Part shown: positions 18,678 to 27,468 of the stretch, piece after piece
Layout of the letters: every line of letters begins with the position of its first letter
Numbering within the stretch: position 1 is the first letter of the stretch
Origin: Rhodospirillaceae bacterium
Lineage (GTDB): Bacteria; Pseudomonadota; Alphaproteobacteria; DSM-16000; Inquilinaceae
DNA: 64,000 bases
Reading direction: 5' to 3'
NCBI GenBank assembly: GCA_020638595.1
Contig: JACKIG010000008.1
Span: 62,001 to 126,000 of the forward strand
Position numbers and translations under genes: made by a program
The notes under the pieces: generated by a model
Databases searched by the model: none
The model's input: the letters and a program-made list of their open reading frames with translations, nothing else
Told to the model about the DNA's origin: nothing

Positions 18678-19574
18678 TCATCCGGTTTCTTCCGCGGCCT
18701 CCCGCTCGGCCCGGCGCTTCTCGATCATCCGCGCCAGGAAGATCGAGGCCTCGTAGAGCGCGAGGATCGGCACGGCAAGGCCGACCTGGCTGATGATGTC
18801 CGGCGGCGTCAGGATGGCCGCGACGACGAAGACACCGACGATGGCGAACTTGCGCTTCCTGCGCAGCGCATCGGCGCTGACGATGCCCGCGCGGGCCATG
18901 AGCGTGAGCGCGATCGGCAGCTGGAACGCCAGGCCGAACGCGAAGATCATCTTCATGACCAGGTTCAGATAGTCACCGACCCGCGGCAGCACCTCGATGG
19001 AGACGCCGCCATTCTCGCCGGTGGTCTGGAAGCTCAGGAAGAACTTCCATGCCAATGGGAAGATCGCGTAATAAACCATTGCGCCGCCAAGAAAAAACAA
19101 GATTGGCGCGGCAACCAGATACGGCAGGAACGCGTGCTTCTCGCGGCGATACAGACCCGGCGCAATGAAAAGATACAGCTGCGTGGCGATGATCGGGAAC
19201 GCAATGAAGGCCCCCGCAAAGAACGCGACCTTGACGTAGGAGAAGAAGACTTCCGGCAGGCTGGTATAGACCAGCGTCGGGCCGGCCTGATCCACGGGCT
19301 CCGCCGGTGTTTCCAGCTGGATCACCGCACCGCTGGAATCCCCGGCCTCCGTCGCCGTCTCCAGCGACACCGCCAGCTCCGCCTGGCCGGCATCCCGCAG
19401 CTCCTGCGCCAGCGGCGCAACCAGGAAGTCGAAGATGTCGCTGGCAAAGATGTAGCAGATCAGGAACGCGACGAACATCGCGCCCACCGCGTAGACAAGG
19501 CGGTTGCGCAGCTCGATCAGGTGATCGACCAGCGGCATTTCCTTGTCGTGCAGTTCATCGCCTGCGGCGGTCAT
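18678..19574 (-). CDS. tatC: Sec-independent translocase subunit TatC, with enlarged first periplasmic loop
   Basis: 298 residues, six membrane helices. It forms the receptor core for twin-arginine signal peptides with TatB. The conserved N-terminus LVDHLIELRNRLVYAV and the LYRREKHAFLPYL loop are present. Between helix 1 and the TSLPEVFFSYVKVAFF segment there are about 50 residues, some 30 more than in E. coli, and the extra part is acidic and Thr/Ser-rich. The ATG at 19574 follows GGAGC; a longer Arg-rich reading frame upstream overlaps tatB and is rejected. Confidence 0.95.
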   Translation of the reverse strand: MTAAGDELHDKEMPLVDHLIELRNRLVYAVGAMFVAFLICYIFASDIFDFLVAPLAQELRDAGQAELAVSLETATEAGDSSGAVIQLETPAEPVDQAGPTLVYTSLPEVFFSYVKVAFFAGAFIAFPIIATQLYLFIAPGLYRREKHAFLPYLVAAPILFFLGGAMVYYAIFPLAWKFFLSFQTTGENGGVSIEVLPRVGDYLNLVMKMIFAFGLAFQLPIALTLMARAGIVSADALRRKRKFAIVGVFVVAAILTPPDIISQVGLAVPILALYEASIFLARMIEKRRAEREAAEETG

Positions 19575-19587
19575 CTCTGTGCTCCGG

Positions 19588-20061
19588 TCACTGCCGCGGC
19601 TCGGCGCCCGTGGGCTGCGACGGCTCCGCCGGCGGCGCCGACGCCGGCCCAGTCCCAGCGGTGCCGGCGTCGCTCTCCGGCACGGCCGCTTCGCCGCCGT
19701 CGGCCTTCGCCTTCGGCAGGGCCGCGTCCGTCTTGGCCGCGCCGTTCTGACCCTTCTTGGCCGCAGGGCCGGGGTCCTTGGGGTCAAAGGCACCCTTCAG
19801 CTCGTCCTCTGGGTCGACGAGCTTTTCGATCTGCTTCTTGACGCTCAGCTTGCGTGCCTGATCGACGCCCTTCTTCAGGTCGTCAAGCTCCGCCTCGCGC
19901 ATCGCGTCATCGACATGCCGCTGGAACTCGCGCGCGACCTTGCGCGCGCTGCGCACCCACTTGCCTGCGGTGTAGAGCGCCTTGGGTAAGTCGCGCGGCC
20001 CGATCACGAGCAGCGCCACAAACAGGATGACGGCAAACTCCGGCCAGCCGATATCCAGCAT
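19588..20061 (-). CDS. tatB: Sec-independent translocase subunit TatB
   Basis: 157 residues: an N-terminal hinge and membrane helix (MLDIGWPEFAVILFVALLVIGPRDLP, with the family Glu at position 8 and the GPRDLP motif), an amphipathic helix (ALYTAGKWVRSARKVAREFQ), then a long Lys/Asp- and Ala/Pro-rich tail. Lies 38 bp after tatA and 13 bp before tatC. Confidence 0.95.
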   Translation of the reverse strand: MLDIGWPEFAVILFVALLVIGPRDLPKALYTAGKWVRSARKVAREFQRHVDDAMREAELDDLKKGVDQARKLSVKKQIEKLVDPEDELKGAFDPKDPGPAAKKGQNGAAKTDAALPKAKADGGEAAVPESDAGTAGTGPASAPPAEPSQPTGAEPRQ

Positions 20062-20099
20062 CTCTGGGGTCCTTAGCCCCGGTCACGACAACCGGCGTG

Positions 20100-20348
20100 T
20101 CAGTTCGCTTGCGCCCGGTCTTCGGGCCGCCTGGCCGCGGTGTCGCTGTTGGATGCCGGAGGCGTCGGCTCCGAGTCGATCTGCCGGGGCGTCGTCTCGG
20201 TGGGCTCTTCGTCCTCCTCGCGCATGCCCTTCTTGAAGTTCTTGACCCCCTTCGCGACGTCGCCCATCACCTTCGGCAGCTTGCCCGCGCCGAAAATGAT
20301 GAGAACGATCAACAGGATGAGGATGACCTGCCAAACACCAATGCTCAT
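20100..20348 (-). CDS. tatA: Sec-independent translocase subunit TatA
   Basis: 82 residues starting MSIGVWQVILILLIVLIIFG, with the FGAGKLP hinge and an amphipathic helix VMGDVAKGVKNFKKGMRE, then an acidic tail. Forms the pore component of the Tat system. The ATG at 20348 follows GGAGAC; upstream residues in the open frame are not conserved and are excluded. A perfect 12-bp palindrome (ACTCCTAGGAGT, 20465-20476) lies just upstream at the end of the ABC ATPase gene. Confidence 0.95.
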   Translation of the reverse strand: MSIGVWQVILILLIVLIIFGAGKLPKVMGDVAKGVKNFKKGMREEDEEPTETTPRQIDSEPTPPASNSDTAARRPEDRAQAN

Positions 20349-20475
20349 TATAGTCTCCGTTGTCCCGCCTTCCCTGCCCGGGCCGGGCTGATAGTCGGAC
20401 GACAGGCGGCGATGATGGCAGACTTCGATCCGCCCCCGCAATGTCCGTCCCGTTGACCCCGGGTACTCCTAGGAG

Positions 20476-21582
20476 TTAGCGACTCTCCGCACGAAAGACA
20501 AACGCTTGGCTGCGGTCCGTTCGAATTGCCACGGATGTGTCACGGTTCATCGCCCGGACACCGGGCACACGCATCACAAGCTGTAGCGTGCCCTCCGCGC
20601 CGCCGACCACGAGATGCGCGACCGTCCACCGGCCGATGGGCTTCGCATCGACGATCGTCGCCGTCACGCCGTCCGGATCGGTCGACGCATCGGCGATCGA
20701 CAGCCCCTCCGGACGCACCAGCACCTCGGCGATTTCGCCGTCGGCCAGGTCGGGTGCCGGCAGAAGACCGAGCGGCGTGTCCACCTGCCCGCCCTTCGCC
20801 TTCGCCGACAGGCGGTTGACCTCGCCGAAGAACGCCGCGGCGAAGGCGCTTTCCGGCCGGCAATAGAGGTCGACGGGGCTGCCCGTCTGGACGATCCGGC
20901 CCTGGCGCATCAGGACGATGCGATCGGCCAGGTGCATCGCCTCTTCCGGGTCGTGGGTGACGATCAGCGTCGCAGCCTTCGCATCCTTCAGCAGCCGCAG
21001 GGTCTCTTCGCGGACACTTCGCCGCAGGTTGAGGTCGAGCCCAGAGAACGGCTCGTCCATCAGCAGCACATTGGGTTCCGGCGCCAGCGCACGGGCCAGC
21101 GCGACGCGCTGCTGCTGCCCGCCGGACAGGGTGTGGGGATAGGCATGGGCCAGCCCGGCCATGCCGACACGCTCCAGGATCGCCTCGGCACGCAGCAGCT
21201 GCTTGCGCGGCGCGGCGCGGGCCAGGCCGAACCGGACGTTCTGCAGAACCGTGAGATGGGGAAACAGGGCATAGTCCTGGAACACCAGGCCGACGCCCCT
21301 GTCTTCCGGCGGCAGGCCGCCGCCGGCATCCGCGACCATGCGGCCGGACAGGCGGATGGATCCCGCTTGCGGCGGCTCCAGCCCCGCCACCAGCCGCAAC
21401 AGGGTCGTCTTGCCGCAACCGGAGGGACCGACAAGGCAGACGATCTCGCCCGCCCCCACCGACAGGCTGGCGCGGTCCACCGCCACGACGTCACCGAACC
21501 GGCGCACCACCTGGTCGACAACCAGCACGTCCGAGTCGTGCTGTGCCGATGGCGCGGCGGCGGGCAGGCCTATCGCCGCCAT
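20476..21582 (-). CDS. Orphan ABC transporter ATP-binding protein (FbpC/PotA-like)
   Basis: 368 residues. It has Walker A GPSGCGKTTLLR, the Q-loop VFQDYALFPH, the signature LSGGQQQRVALARAL, Walker B VLLMDEPFSGLD, the H-loop VTHDPEEAM, and a C-terminal TOBE-type regulatory domain (about 250-368). This build is typical of importers for iron(III), sulfate/thiosulfate or polyamines. No permease or binding protein is adjacent, so its partners must be elsewhere. It lies between scpB and tatA on the same strand, 34 bp after scpB. The ATG at 21582 is preceded by GGGAGCGGGG. Confidence 0.88.
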   Translation of the reverse strand: MAAIGLPAAAPSAQHDSDVLVVDQVVRRFGDVVAVDRASLSVGAGEIVCLVGPSGCGKTTLLRLVAGLEPPQAGSIRLSGRMVADAGGGLPPEDRGVGLVFQDYALFPHLTVLQNVRFGLARAAPRKQLLRAEAILERVGMAGLAHAYPHTLSGGQQQRVALARALAPEPNVLLMDEPFSGLDLNLRRSVREETLRLLKDAKAATLIVTHDPEEAMHLADRIVLMRQGRIVQTGSPVDLYCRPESAFAAAFFGEVNRLSAKAKGGQVDTPLGLLPAPDLADGEIAEVLVRPEGLSIADASTDPDGVTATIVDAKPIGRWTVAHLVVGGAEGTLQLVMRVPGVRAMNRDTSVAIRTDRSQAFVFRAESR

Positions 21583-21616
21583 CCCCGCTCCCCCTGCGTC
21601 GCCGGATCGGGCGTCC

Positions 21617-22282
21617 TCATGGCTCCTCCTCCGCTGCGTCCGCCGTGTCCGGCGCCTCCGCTTCGCCGTCCACGGCGCCGACGGTCTCAAGCAGCGGCAG
21701 CTGTTCCTCCAGCCCCGGCAGCAGCCCGCCGGGCAGCGTCGCCACGGCGGGTCCCCGGTCGATCAGCCCGGCCGCCGCCAGTTCCTCCAGGCCCGGCAGG
21801 TCGTTGGCGGAGGCCAGGGCGAAATGGTCCAGGAAATCCTCGGTCGTGATCCATGTCAGGGGCCGCCCGGGGGTCTGCCGCCGCCGCCCGGGGCGCACCC
21901 ATCCCGTTTCCATCAACTGGTCCAACGTGCCCTTGCTGGTGGCCACGCCACGGATCTGCTCGATCTCCGTGCGCGTCACCGGCTGGTGATAGGCGACGAT
22001 GGCCAGCGTCTCGACGGCCGCCCGCGACAGGCGCCGCGGTTCGATCGCCTCGCTGCGCAGACGCAAGGCCAGATCCGGCGCGGTGCGGAACGCCCACCCG
22101 CCGGCCACGTTCATCAGCACCACGCCCCGCCCGTCATACAAGGCGGCCAGGCGCCGCAGCACGGCATCAAGGTCGGTGCCGGCCGGCAGGCGTTCGGCCA
22201 ACGCTGCGGCATCCATCGGCCTGGCCGACGCAAACAGCAGCGCTTCGACCAGCCGGACGGCTTCGGTGAACGGCGGGCTCAT
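21617..22282 (-). CDS. scpB: Segregation and condensation protein B
   Basis: 221 residues. Paired winged-helix protein that binds the ScpA kleisin in the SMC condensin complex. Diagnostic stretch LSRAAVETLAIVAYHQPVTR, then EIEQIRGV. The ATG overlaps the scpA stop by four bases (ATGA), indicating coupled translation. The C-terminal extension beyond about residue 165 is acidic and not conserved. Confidence 0.95.
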   Translation of the reverse strand: MSPPFTEAVRLVEALLFASARPMDAAALAERLPAGTDLDAVLRRLAALYDGRGVVLMNVAGGWAFRTAPDLALRLRSEAIEPRRLSRAAVETLAIVAYHQPVTRTEIEQIRGVATSKGTLDQLMETGWVRPGRRRQTPGRPLTWITTEDFLDHFALASANDLPGLEELAAAGLIDRGPAVATLPGGLLPGLEEQLPLLETVGAVDGEAEAPDTADAAEEEP

Positions 22283-23109
22283 TCGCGACTGCCCCCGCCG
22301 GCCGCCGCCCTGGCACGCAAGTAGAGCGGCGCGAACGGCGTTTCCTGGCGCAGGCTGGCGGCACCGTCGCGCGTGAGTTCCAGCGCGGCGGAGAAGGTGG
22401 CCGCCAGGGCGGACCGGGCGACAATGGGCTCCTCCAGGCCATCGGGCAGGAATTCCGGCAGCGCCCGCCAGTCGGCGGTGTCGCCCAGCATGCTGCGCAA
22501 CCGCTGCAAGGCCCGTTCGGTCGAATAGAGCTTCGACGGCTCGACATCCAGCCGCGCATCGGCCATCCGCTTGCGCTGGTGGATGCCGGCAAAGGCGCGC
22601 AGCAACTCCAGGATCGATGTCTCGAACTTCGGCCGGCGCAACGGCGACAGCGGCTCCGGCGCGCCGCGGGCGAACAACGCCTGGCCAAGCTGCGGCAGGG
22701 CCATAAGCTGGCGACCCGCATTGCGCATGGCATCCAGCCGGCGCAGCTGAAGGCTGAGGGCCGCCGCCAGTTCCTCGCCGCTCGGCTCTTCCGCGCCCGG
22801 GCGCTCCGGCAGCAGCAGCCGGGATTTCAGGTAGGCCAGCCAGGCCGCCATCACCAGATAGTCGGCGGCAAGCTCCAGCCGCAGGCGGCGCACCCGTTCG
22901 ATGAACGCCAGGTACTGGTCCGCCAGCGCCAGGATGGATATCTGCGTCAGGTCGACACGCTGCTGGCGCGCCTGGTCAAGCAGCACGTCGATGGGGCCTT
23001 CATAGGCTTCCAGGCGCAGCACAAAGTCGTCGTCGCTTGCCGGCCGGCGCGGCGGATCCTCGAAATCGTCCGTGCCCGGCTGCATTGGCCCTGCGGCGTC
23101 ACCGCTCAC
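22279..23109 (-). CDS. scpA: Segregation and condensation protein A (kleisin)
   Basis: 276 residues. Kleisin subunit bridging SMC heads. N-terminal motif YEGPIDVLLDQARQQRVDL, then DYLVMAAWLAYLKSRLLLP; C-terminal winged helix FETSILELLRAFAGI and VARSALAATFSAALEL. The start is GTG, sharing GTGA with the stop of the M50 protease gene. Confidence 0.95.
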   Translation of the reverse strand: MSGDAAGPMQPGTDDFEDPPRRPASDDDFVLRLEAYEGPIDVLLDQARQQRVDLTQISILALADQYLAFIERVRRLRLELAADYLVMAAWLAYLKSRLLLPERPGAEEPSGEELAAALSLQLRRLDAMRNAGRQLMALPQLGQALFARGAPEPLSPLRRPKFETSILELLRAFAGIHQRKRMADARLDVEPSKLYSTERALQRLRSMLGDTADWRALPEFLPDGLEEPIVARSALAATFSAALELTRDGAASLRQETPFAPLYLRARAAAGGGSRE

Positions 23110-23786
23110 CGCAGCCCCACCGCCTGCAGGATCGCCCCCACCAGCCAGCGCGAAGGGCCGACCACCATCCGGGTGAACACGTTCAGGTCGACCCCGATGG
23201 CGCGCCCCAGCATCGGCAGCAGGATGATCAGGCCCAGCAGGATCGGCAGGCCATAGCGTTCCAGCCGCGCAAGCGGCAGCGCCAGCGGCGTCGGCAGGAT
23301 GCCCACGGCGACCCGCCCGCCGTCCAGCGGCGGCAGCGGCAGCAGGTTGAACACGGCCAGGATGACATTCAGGATCAGCGCGTTCTGCAATGTCTGTTCG
23401 GTCCAGCCGCGCGCCATCGGCGGCAGCAGCAGCGCCAGATGCAGGCAGGCGGCCGCGACGACCGCCAGCAGGATGTTGGTCGCGGGACCGGCCAGGGCGA
23501 CCAGCACCATGTCGCGGCGGGGCCGGCCGAGCCGCGCGAAATTGACGGGCACAGGCTTGGCCCAGCCGAACAGGAAGGGCGCGCGCAGCAGCATCAGCAT
23601 CGCCGGCAGCACGATCGTCCCGAACGGGTCGACGTGCTTCAGCGGATTGAACGTCACCCGGCCGCGCCGTTGCGCCGTATCGTCGCCCAGCTTCCAGGCG
23701 ACGAAGCCATGGGCCGCCTCGTGCATGGTGATCGCGAGGATGACCGGCAGCACCCAGGTGGATGCCAGATAGAGTGTGTCGCCCAT
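23106..23786 (-). CDS. Site-2 protease (M50) family membrane metalloprotease
   Basis: 226 residues, all membrane helices and short loops. The zinc-binding HEAAHG (HExxH) lies in helix 1 (about residues 22-27) and the third ligand motif NLLPLPPLDGGR near residue 150. This is the small M50B (SREBP/FtsH-like rhomboid-adjacent) architecture without a PDZ domain. Substrate unknown. It overlaps scpA by four bases and follows nagZ by 18 bp, placing it in the same operon. Confidence 0.92.
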   Translation of the reverse strand: MGDTLYLASTWVLPVILAITMHEAAHGFVAWKLGDDTAQRRGRVTFNPLKHVDPFGTIVLPAMLMLLRAPFLFGWAKPVPVNFARLGRPRRDMVLVALAGPATNILLAVVAAACLHLALLLPPMARGWTEQTLQNALILNVILAVFNLLPLPPLDGGRVAVGILPTPLALPLARLERYGLPILLGLIILLPMLGRAIGVDLNVFTRMVVGPSRWLVGAILQAVGLR

Positions 23787-23804
23787 GGCTCGTCCTGCGC
23801 CGGG

Positions 23805-24851
23805 CTAGGCCGTTGCCATCAGCTCACGCACCTGGGCGCGCAAGACTGCGGGATCGCCCGGTTCGCTCGGCCTCCGCGGCCGCCCTCCCAGGCCGAGGCG
23901 ATCGACGCTGTCGGGCCGCAAGCGGGGCGCGGAAGCCGCGATTGCCTCCATCTCCGCCGCATCGCCGTTGCAATGCAGGGCGATGTCGCAGCCCGCCGCC
24001 AGCGCCGCCGCGACACGCAGGGCCGGTGGGCCGTCCAGCGCCTCCATGCACAGGTCGTCGCTCACCAGCACACCCCGGAACCCGATGAAATCCCTGATCA
24101 CCTGCTTGATCACCACATCCGACAGCGTGGCCGGCCGCTCGGCATCCACGGCGGTATATACCACATGGGCCGTCATCGCCCAGGGCAGGACGGGCCAGTC
24201 GTGCCCGGCCAGCGCCCGGAACGGCCGGAAGTCTTCGCGCTCGAGACGGTCGCGGGCAGCATCGACGATGGGCAACGCATGATGGCTGTCGACCGGCGCC
24301 CGCCCATGTCCCGGCAGGTGCTTCATCACCGGCCGCACGCCTTCGGCCAGCATTCCCTGGCAAACGGCCATGCCCAGCCGGGCGACGATCGCCGGATCGT
24401 GGGAGAAGGCCCGGTCGCCGATGATCTCGCTGGCACCGTCAACGATCAGATCGAGCAGCGGCAGCGTGTTGACGTCGATGCCCAGCGCCCGGACGGTCGC
24501 CGCCAGGGCACGGGCGTTCAGCCGGGCCGCTTCGGCCGCGGCATCGCCATCGCGGGCCGCAAGATCGCCGAAGCGCTGGGCCGGCGGATAGTCCGGCCAC
24601 AGCGGCGGCCGCAGGCGCTGGACGCGGCCGCCTTCCTGGTCGATCAGGATGGGGGCATCTTCCCGTCCCACCGCCTCCCGCAAGTCGGCCGTCAGGCGCG
24701 CGACCTGCACCGGATCACGGCAGTTGCGCCGGAACAGGATGAACCCCAGCGGGTCGGCCTGGCGGAACAGCCGACGTTCCCGCGGGGTCAGCACCGGACC
24801 GCTGCACCCGAAGATCACGGCAAGCGGCTTGCTGCCCTCAAGGGCGGACAA
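23805..24851 (-). CDS. nagZ: Beta-N-acetylhexosaminidase NagZ
   Basis: 348 residues. Family GH3 cytoplasmic enzyme that removes N-acetylglucosamine from anhydromuropeptides during cell-wall recycling. Diagnostic motifs are DPLGFILFRRN, LIDQEGGRVQRL, the catalytic loop KHLPGHGRAPVDSHHALP (Asp/His acid-base pair) and VLVSDDLCMEAL (nucleophile Asp). The start appears to be TTG at 24851, overlapping the end of the SPOR gene; the conserved region begins ten residues later. Confidence 0.95.
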   Translation of the reverse strand: MSALEGSKPLAVIFGCSGPVLTPRERRLFRQADPLGFILFRRNCRDPVQVARLTADLREAVGREDAPILIDQEGGRVQRLRPPLWPDYPPAQRFGDLAARDGDAAAEAARLNARALAATVRALGIDVNTLPLLDLIVDGASEIIGDRAFSHDPAIVARLGMAVCQGMLAEGVRPVMKHLPGHGRAPVDSHHALPIVDAARDRLEREDFRPFRALAGHDWPVLPWAMTAHVVYTAVDAERPATLSDVVIKQVIRDFIGFRGVLVSDDLCMEALDGPPALRVAAALAAGCDIALHCNGDAAEMEAIAASAPRLRPDSVDRLGLGGRPRRPSEPGDPAVLRAQVRELMATA

Positions 24852-26112
24852 TGCAGTCGGTCCCCCGGTCGCGAAGCTGCTGGCAGAGCCTCCGCGCGCT
24901 GTCGCCGTCCAGGGGACCGCCCTGGATGCGGTGATAGGTGCGCCCGTTCACCTCCACGACCTGAATGAACAGCTGCAAATTGCCCAGCAGATCGGGATGG
25001 CTTCTCTTGAACCCCTCCCAGCCGGTGCGGGCCGCCTCGTCCGTGTTCACCGCGGCAAGCTGTACGCGATAGGTCAGCGCCTCCGGCGGCGCGGGCTCCG
25101 GCGCGGGCGGTGGTGGTGGCGGTGCGGCTGCGGGCGGCTGCGGGGCGCTTGCCTGTTCGCTGGCCGGGGGCGGGGCCGGCTCCGGCTCTGCCGGCTCAGC
25201 ACCCGGGACGGTCGGCAGCGGCAATGCCGGCTGCCGGTCGGCCTCCACCGCCGGGGCCGTCACGGCGGTCGCCTCCGCGGGTGGCTGCGCCGGAGCCGGG
25301 GCCCGGGCCGGATGCGTCCGTATCACGCCGAGCGCACCTTCCGCGATCTCGATCCTCCCGGCCGGGCTGTCGGCAAGCCCGCCGATCGGTTCGGCTGCCG
25401 CCAGGTAGGTCGGCGGCGCCACCGGCACCGCCTGCAAGCCCCCGCCGATCAGGCCCACCGCCGTATCACGTACCGGCGGCCGCCCTTCGGCGGCACCCAG
25501 TTGCGGCTCGGTGATCAGGTCGGGCGCCTGGGCCAGTTCGCGCGCGATCAGGGCTTCCGCGCCCTCGCTGTCCAGTGCTTCGTCCACCGCAGAGGCGGCC
25601 GGTCCGCCGGCACCCGGCTGCACCGCAAAGACGGGAAGCTCGGAACTGGACAGCTGCCCGCGGGGCCCCAGGTCAGGCCGGGGCATCGGTTCTTCCGGCG
25701 GCGGGCGGACCGCTTCGTCCCCCCCCTCGCCTTCGGCCGCGCTGGCAGGATCGCGCAGCACAAGACGGTCCTGGTGCGGGACTTCCAGCCCGCCCGGTTC
25801 GTCGGGCCGGATTCGCGCAGGCTCGCTGTCCGCGCGAATCAGCGGCGCTTCGCCGTCCTGGGACGATCCGCGATACTGCTCGTAGGCGTACCAGACGATG
25901 CCGGCAAAGCCGAACAAGACGACCACCAGCACCGCCAGCACCGCGGCACGGCGCAGCCCGGCCCGGCCGGCGGCGCGGCCCTCTATGCCGCCATAGGATG
26001 CGGAAACCTGGGCGCCCTCGACTTGCCGCAGTTCGTCCATCGCCCACTCGCGTTCGCCGCCCAGGTCTCCGGCGCGTCTCCGAGGCGCCGGGTCCCCTGC
26101 CGCTCGATCCAC
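24838..26112 (-). CDS. SPOR-domain membrane protein
   Basis: 424 residues: a short cytoplasmic part, one membrane helix (AAVLAVLVVVLFGFAGIVWY, about 57-76), a long low-complexity periplasmic linker rich in Pro, Ala and Glu, and a C-terminal SPOR domain (YRVQLAAVNTDEAARTGWE, then YHRIQGGPLDGDSARRLC, about 345-424). SPOR domains bind denuded glycan at the division septum. The GTG start at 26112 is preceded by GAGGA; an internal ATG at 26040 is the alternative. In many alphaproteobacteria argS lies between this gene and dgt; here it does not. Confidence 0.9.
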   Translation of the reverse strand: MDRAAGDPAPRRRAGDLGGEREWAMDELRQVEGAQVSASYGGIEGRAAGRAGLRRAAVLAVLVVVLFGFAGIVWYAYEQYRGSSQDGEAPLIRADSEPARIRPDEPGGLEVPHQDRLVLRDPASAAEGEGGDEAVRPPPEEPMPRPDLGPRGQLSSSELPVFAVQPGAGGPAASAVDEALDSEGAEALIARELAQAPDLITEPQLGAAEGRPPVRDTAVGLIGGGLQAVPVAPPTYLAAAEPIGGLADSPAGRIEIAEGALGVIRTHPARAPAPAQPPAEATAVTAPAVEADRQPALPLPTVPGAEPAEPEPAPPPASEQASAPQPPAAAPPPPPPAPEPAPPEALTYRVQLAAVNTDEAARTGWEGFKRSHPDLLGNLQLFIQVVEVNGRTYHRIQGGPLDGDSARRLCQQLRDRGTDCIVRP

Positions 26113-26213
26113 TGTCCTCGATTCATACCAAGTCTAACACGGGCGCCGCCATAGATCGCAAGCAAACAGAACGATCCAAGAAACGCGTGTGATCCTCGCA
26201 GGATATCAAGGGA

Positions 26214-26230
26214 ATCCTGTCTTACAGGAT
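26214..26230. terminator. Short hairpin at the end of dgt
   Basis: A 7-bp perfect inverted repeat (ATCCTGT / ACAGGAT) with a 3-nt loop abuts the dgt stop. No T tract follows on the minus strand, so terminator function is weakly supported. Confidence 0.3.
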
Positions 26231-27405
26231 CAAAGTCTCGGGGAGAGGTCGAACAGCCGCTGATGTTCCAACAAAGCGTACCGGTCGGTCATTCCCGCAA
26301 TATAGTCCGCCACCAGGCGGGCGCGTTCCCCGTCGGCCATATCCACGGCCAGGGTCTGCCATTCGCCGGGCAGACAGATGGGTTCGCGAAACAGCAGTCC
26401 GAACAGGTCGCAGACGATGCGGCGCGCCTTGCTGGTTTCGCGGTTGACCTGGTAGTGCCGGTACATCCGTTCGAACAGGAAGCGGCGCAGGGCCTGCTCG
26501 TCCCCGCGCAGGCCGGCGGAGAACGAGATCACGGGGCCTTCGGCCCGACGGATGGCATCGGCGTCGGCCGGCGCCAGCAGGCTGATGCGCCTGCGGCTCT
26601 CATCGACCAGATCGCCCACCATGCGGTCGATCACGCGCCGGACGATCTCATGGGTCCGGCGGCGCCGCTCCAGCCCCGGATGCAGGCGCTCGACCGATGC
26701 GATGGCGGGGCCGACCAGGGGCAGGTCGCTGAGATCGGCGATATCGAACAGCCCGGCCCGCAGCCCGTCGTCGATATCGTGGTTCATGTAGGCGATGTCG
26801 TCGGCCAGGGCGGCCACCTGCGCTTCGGCCGCGGGCTGGCGCGCCAGGTCCAGCCCCCAGGCCGCATCCAGCGCCAGGATGGTCGGATGGGCCGCGGCCT
26901 CCGCCGGCGACAGCACCAGCGGCCCGTTGTGCTTGACGACGCCTTCCAGCGTCTCCCAGGTCAGGTTCAGGCCGTCGAAGGCGGCGTACCGCCGCTCCAG
27001 CAGCGTCAGGACGCGCACCGTCTGGTCGTTGTGGCGAAAGCCGCCGCAGCGGGGATCGACCTCTTGCAGGACCCCGCTCAAGGCGTCCTCGCCGGCATGG
27101 CCGAACGGGGTGTGGCCAAGGTCGTGCGCCAGGGCGATCGCCTCGGCCAGGTCCTCGTCCAGTTCCAGCGTCCGCGCGATCGACCGGGCGATCTGGGCGA
27201 CCTCCAGCGTGTGGGTCAGCCGGGTCCGGTAATAGTCGCCCTCGTGATAGATGAAGACCTGCGTCTTGTACTGCAGCTTGCGGAAGGCCCCCGAATGGAT
27301 GACGCGATCGCGGTCGCGCTGATACGGCGTCCGCGACGGGCTTTCCGCCTCATCGAAACGGCGACCCCGGCTCCCCCCGGGCCGGCAGGCAAAGGGCGCT
27401 GGCAT
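26230..27405 (-). CDS. dgt: dGTPase-like HD-domain triphosphohydrolase
   Basis: 391 residues, dNTP triphosphohydrolase type 2. The HD metal site is complete: RLTHTLEV, AHDLGHTPFGHAGED, the HNDQT motif and a distal ADDIAYMNHDIDD. It also has the characteristic YKTQVFIYHEGDYYRTRL. Likely keeps dNTP pools balanced by hydrolysing dNTP to nucleoside and triphosphate. A small inverted repeat (26214-26230) lies at its stop codon. Confidence 0.95.
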   Translation of the reverse strand: MPAPFACRPGGSRGRRFDEAESPSRTPYQRDRDRVIHSGAFRKLQYKTQVFIYHEGDYYRTRLTHTLEVAQIARSIARTLELDEDLAEAIALAHDLGHTPFGHAGEDALSGVLQEVDPRCGGFRHNDQTVRVLTLLERRYAAFDGLNLTWETLEGVVKHNGPLVLSPAEAAAHPTILALDAAWGLDLARQPAAEAQVAALADDIAYMNHDIDDGLRAGLFDIADLSDLPLVGPAIASVERLHPGLERRRRTHEIVRRVIDRMVGDLVDESRRRISLLAPADADAIRRAEGPVISFSAGLRGDEQALRRFLFERMYRHYQVNRETSKARRIVCDLFGLLFREPICLPGEWQTLAVDMADGERARLVADYIAGMTDRYALLEHQRLFDLSPRL

Positions 27406-27468
27406 GGTGGTGGCGACGCTATCACGCCGCGACAGGCCCGGCCATCATCCACGGGCACGGCAGCCACG

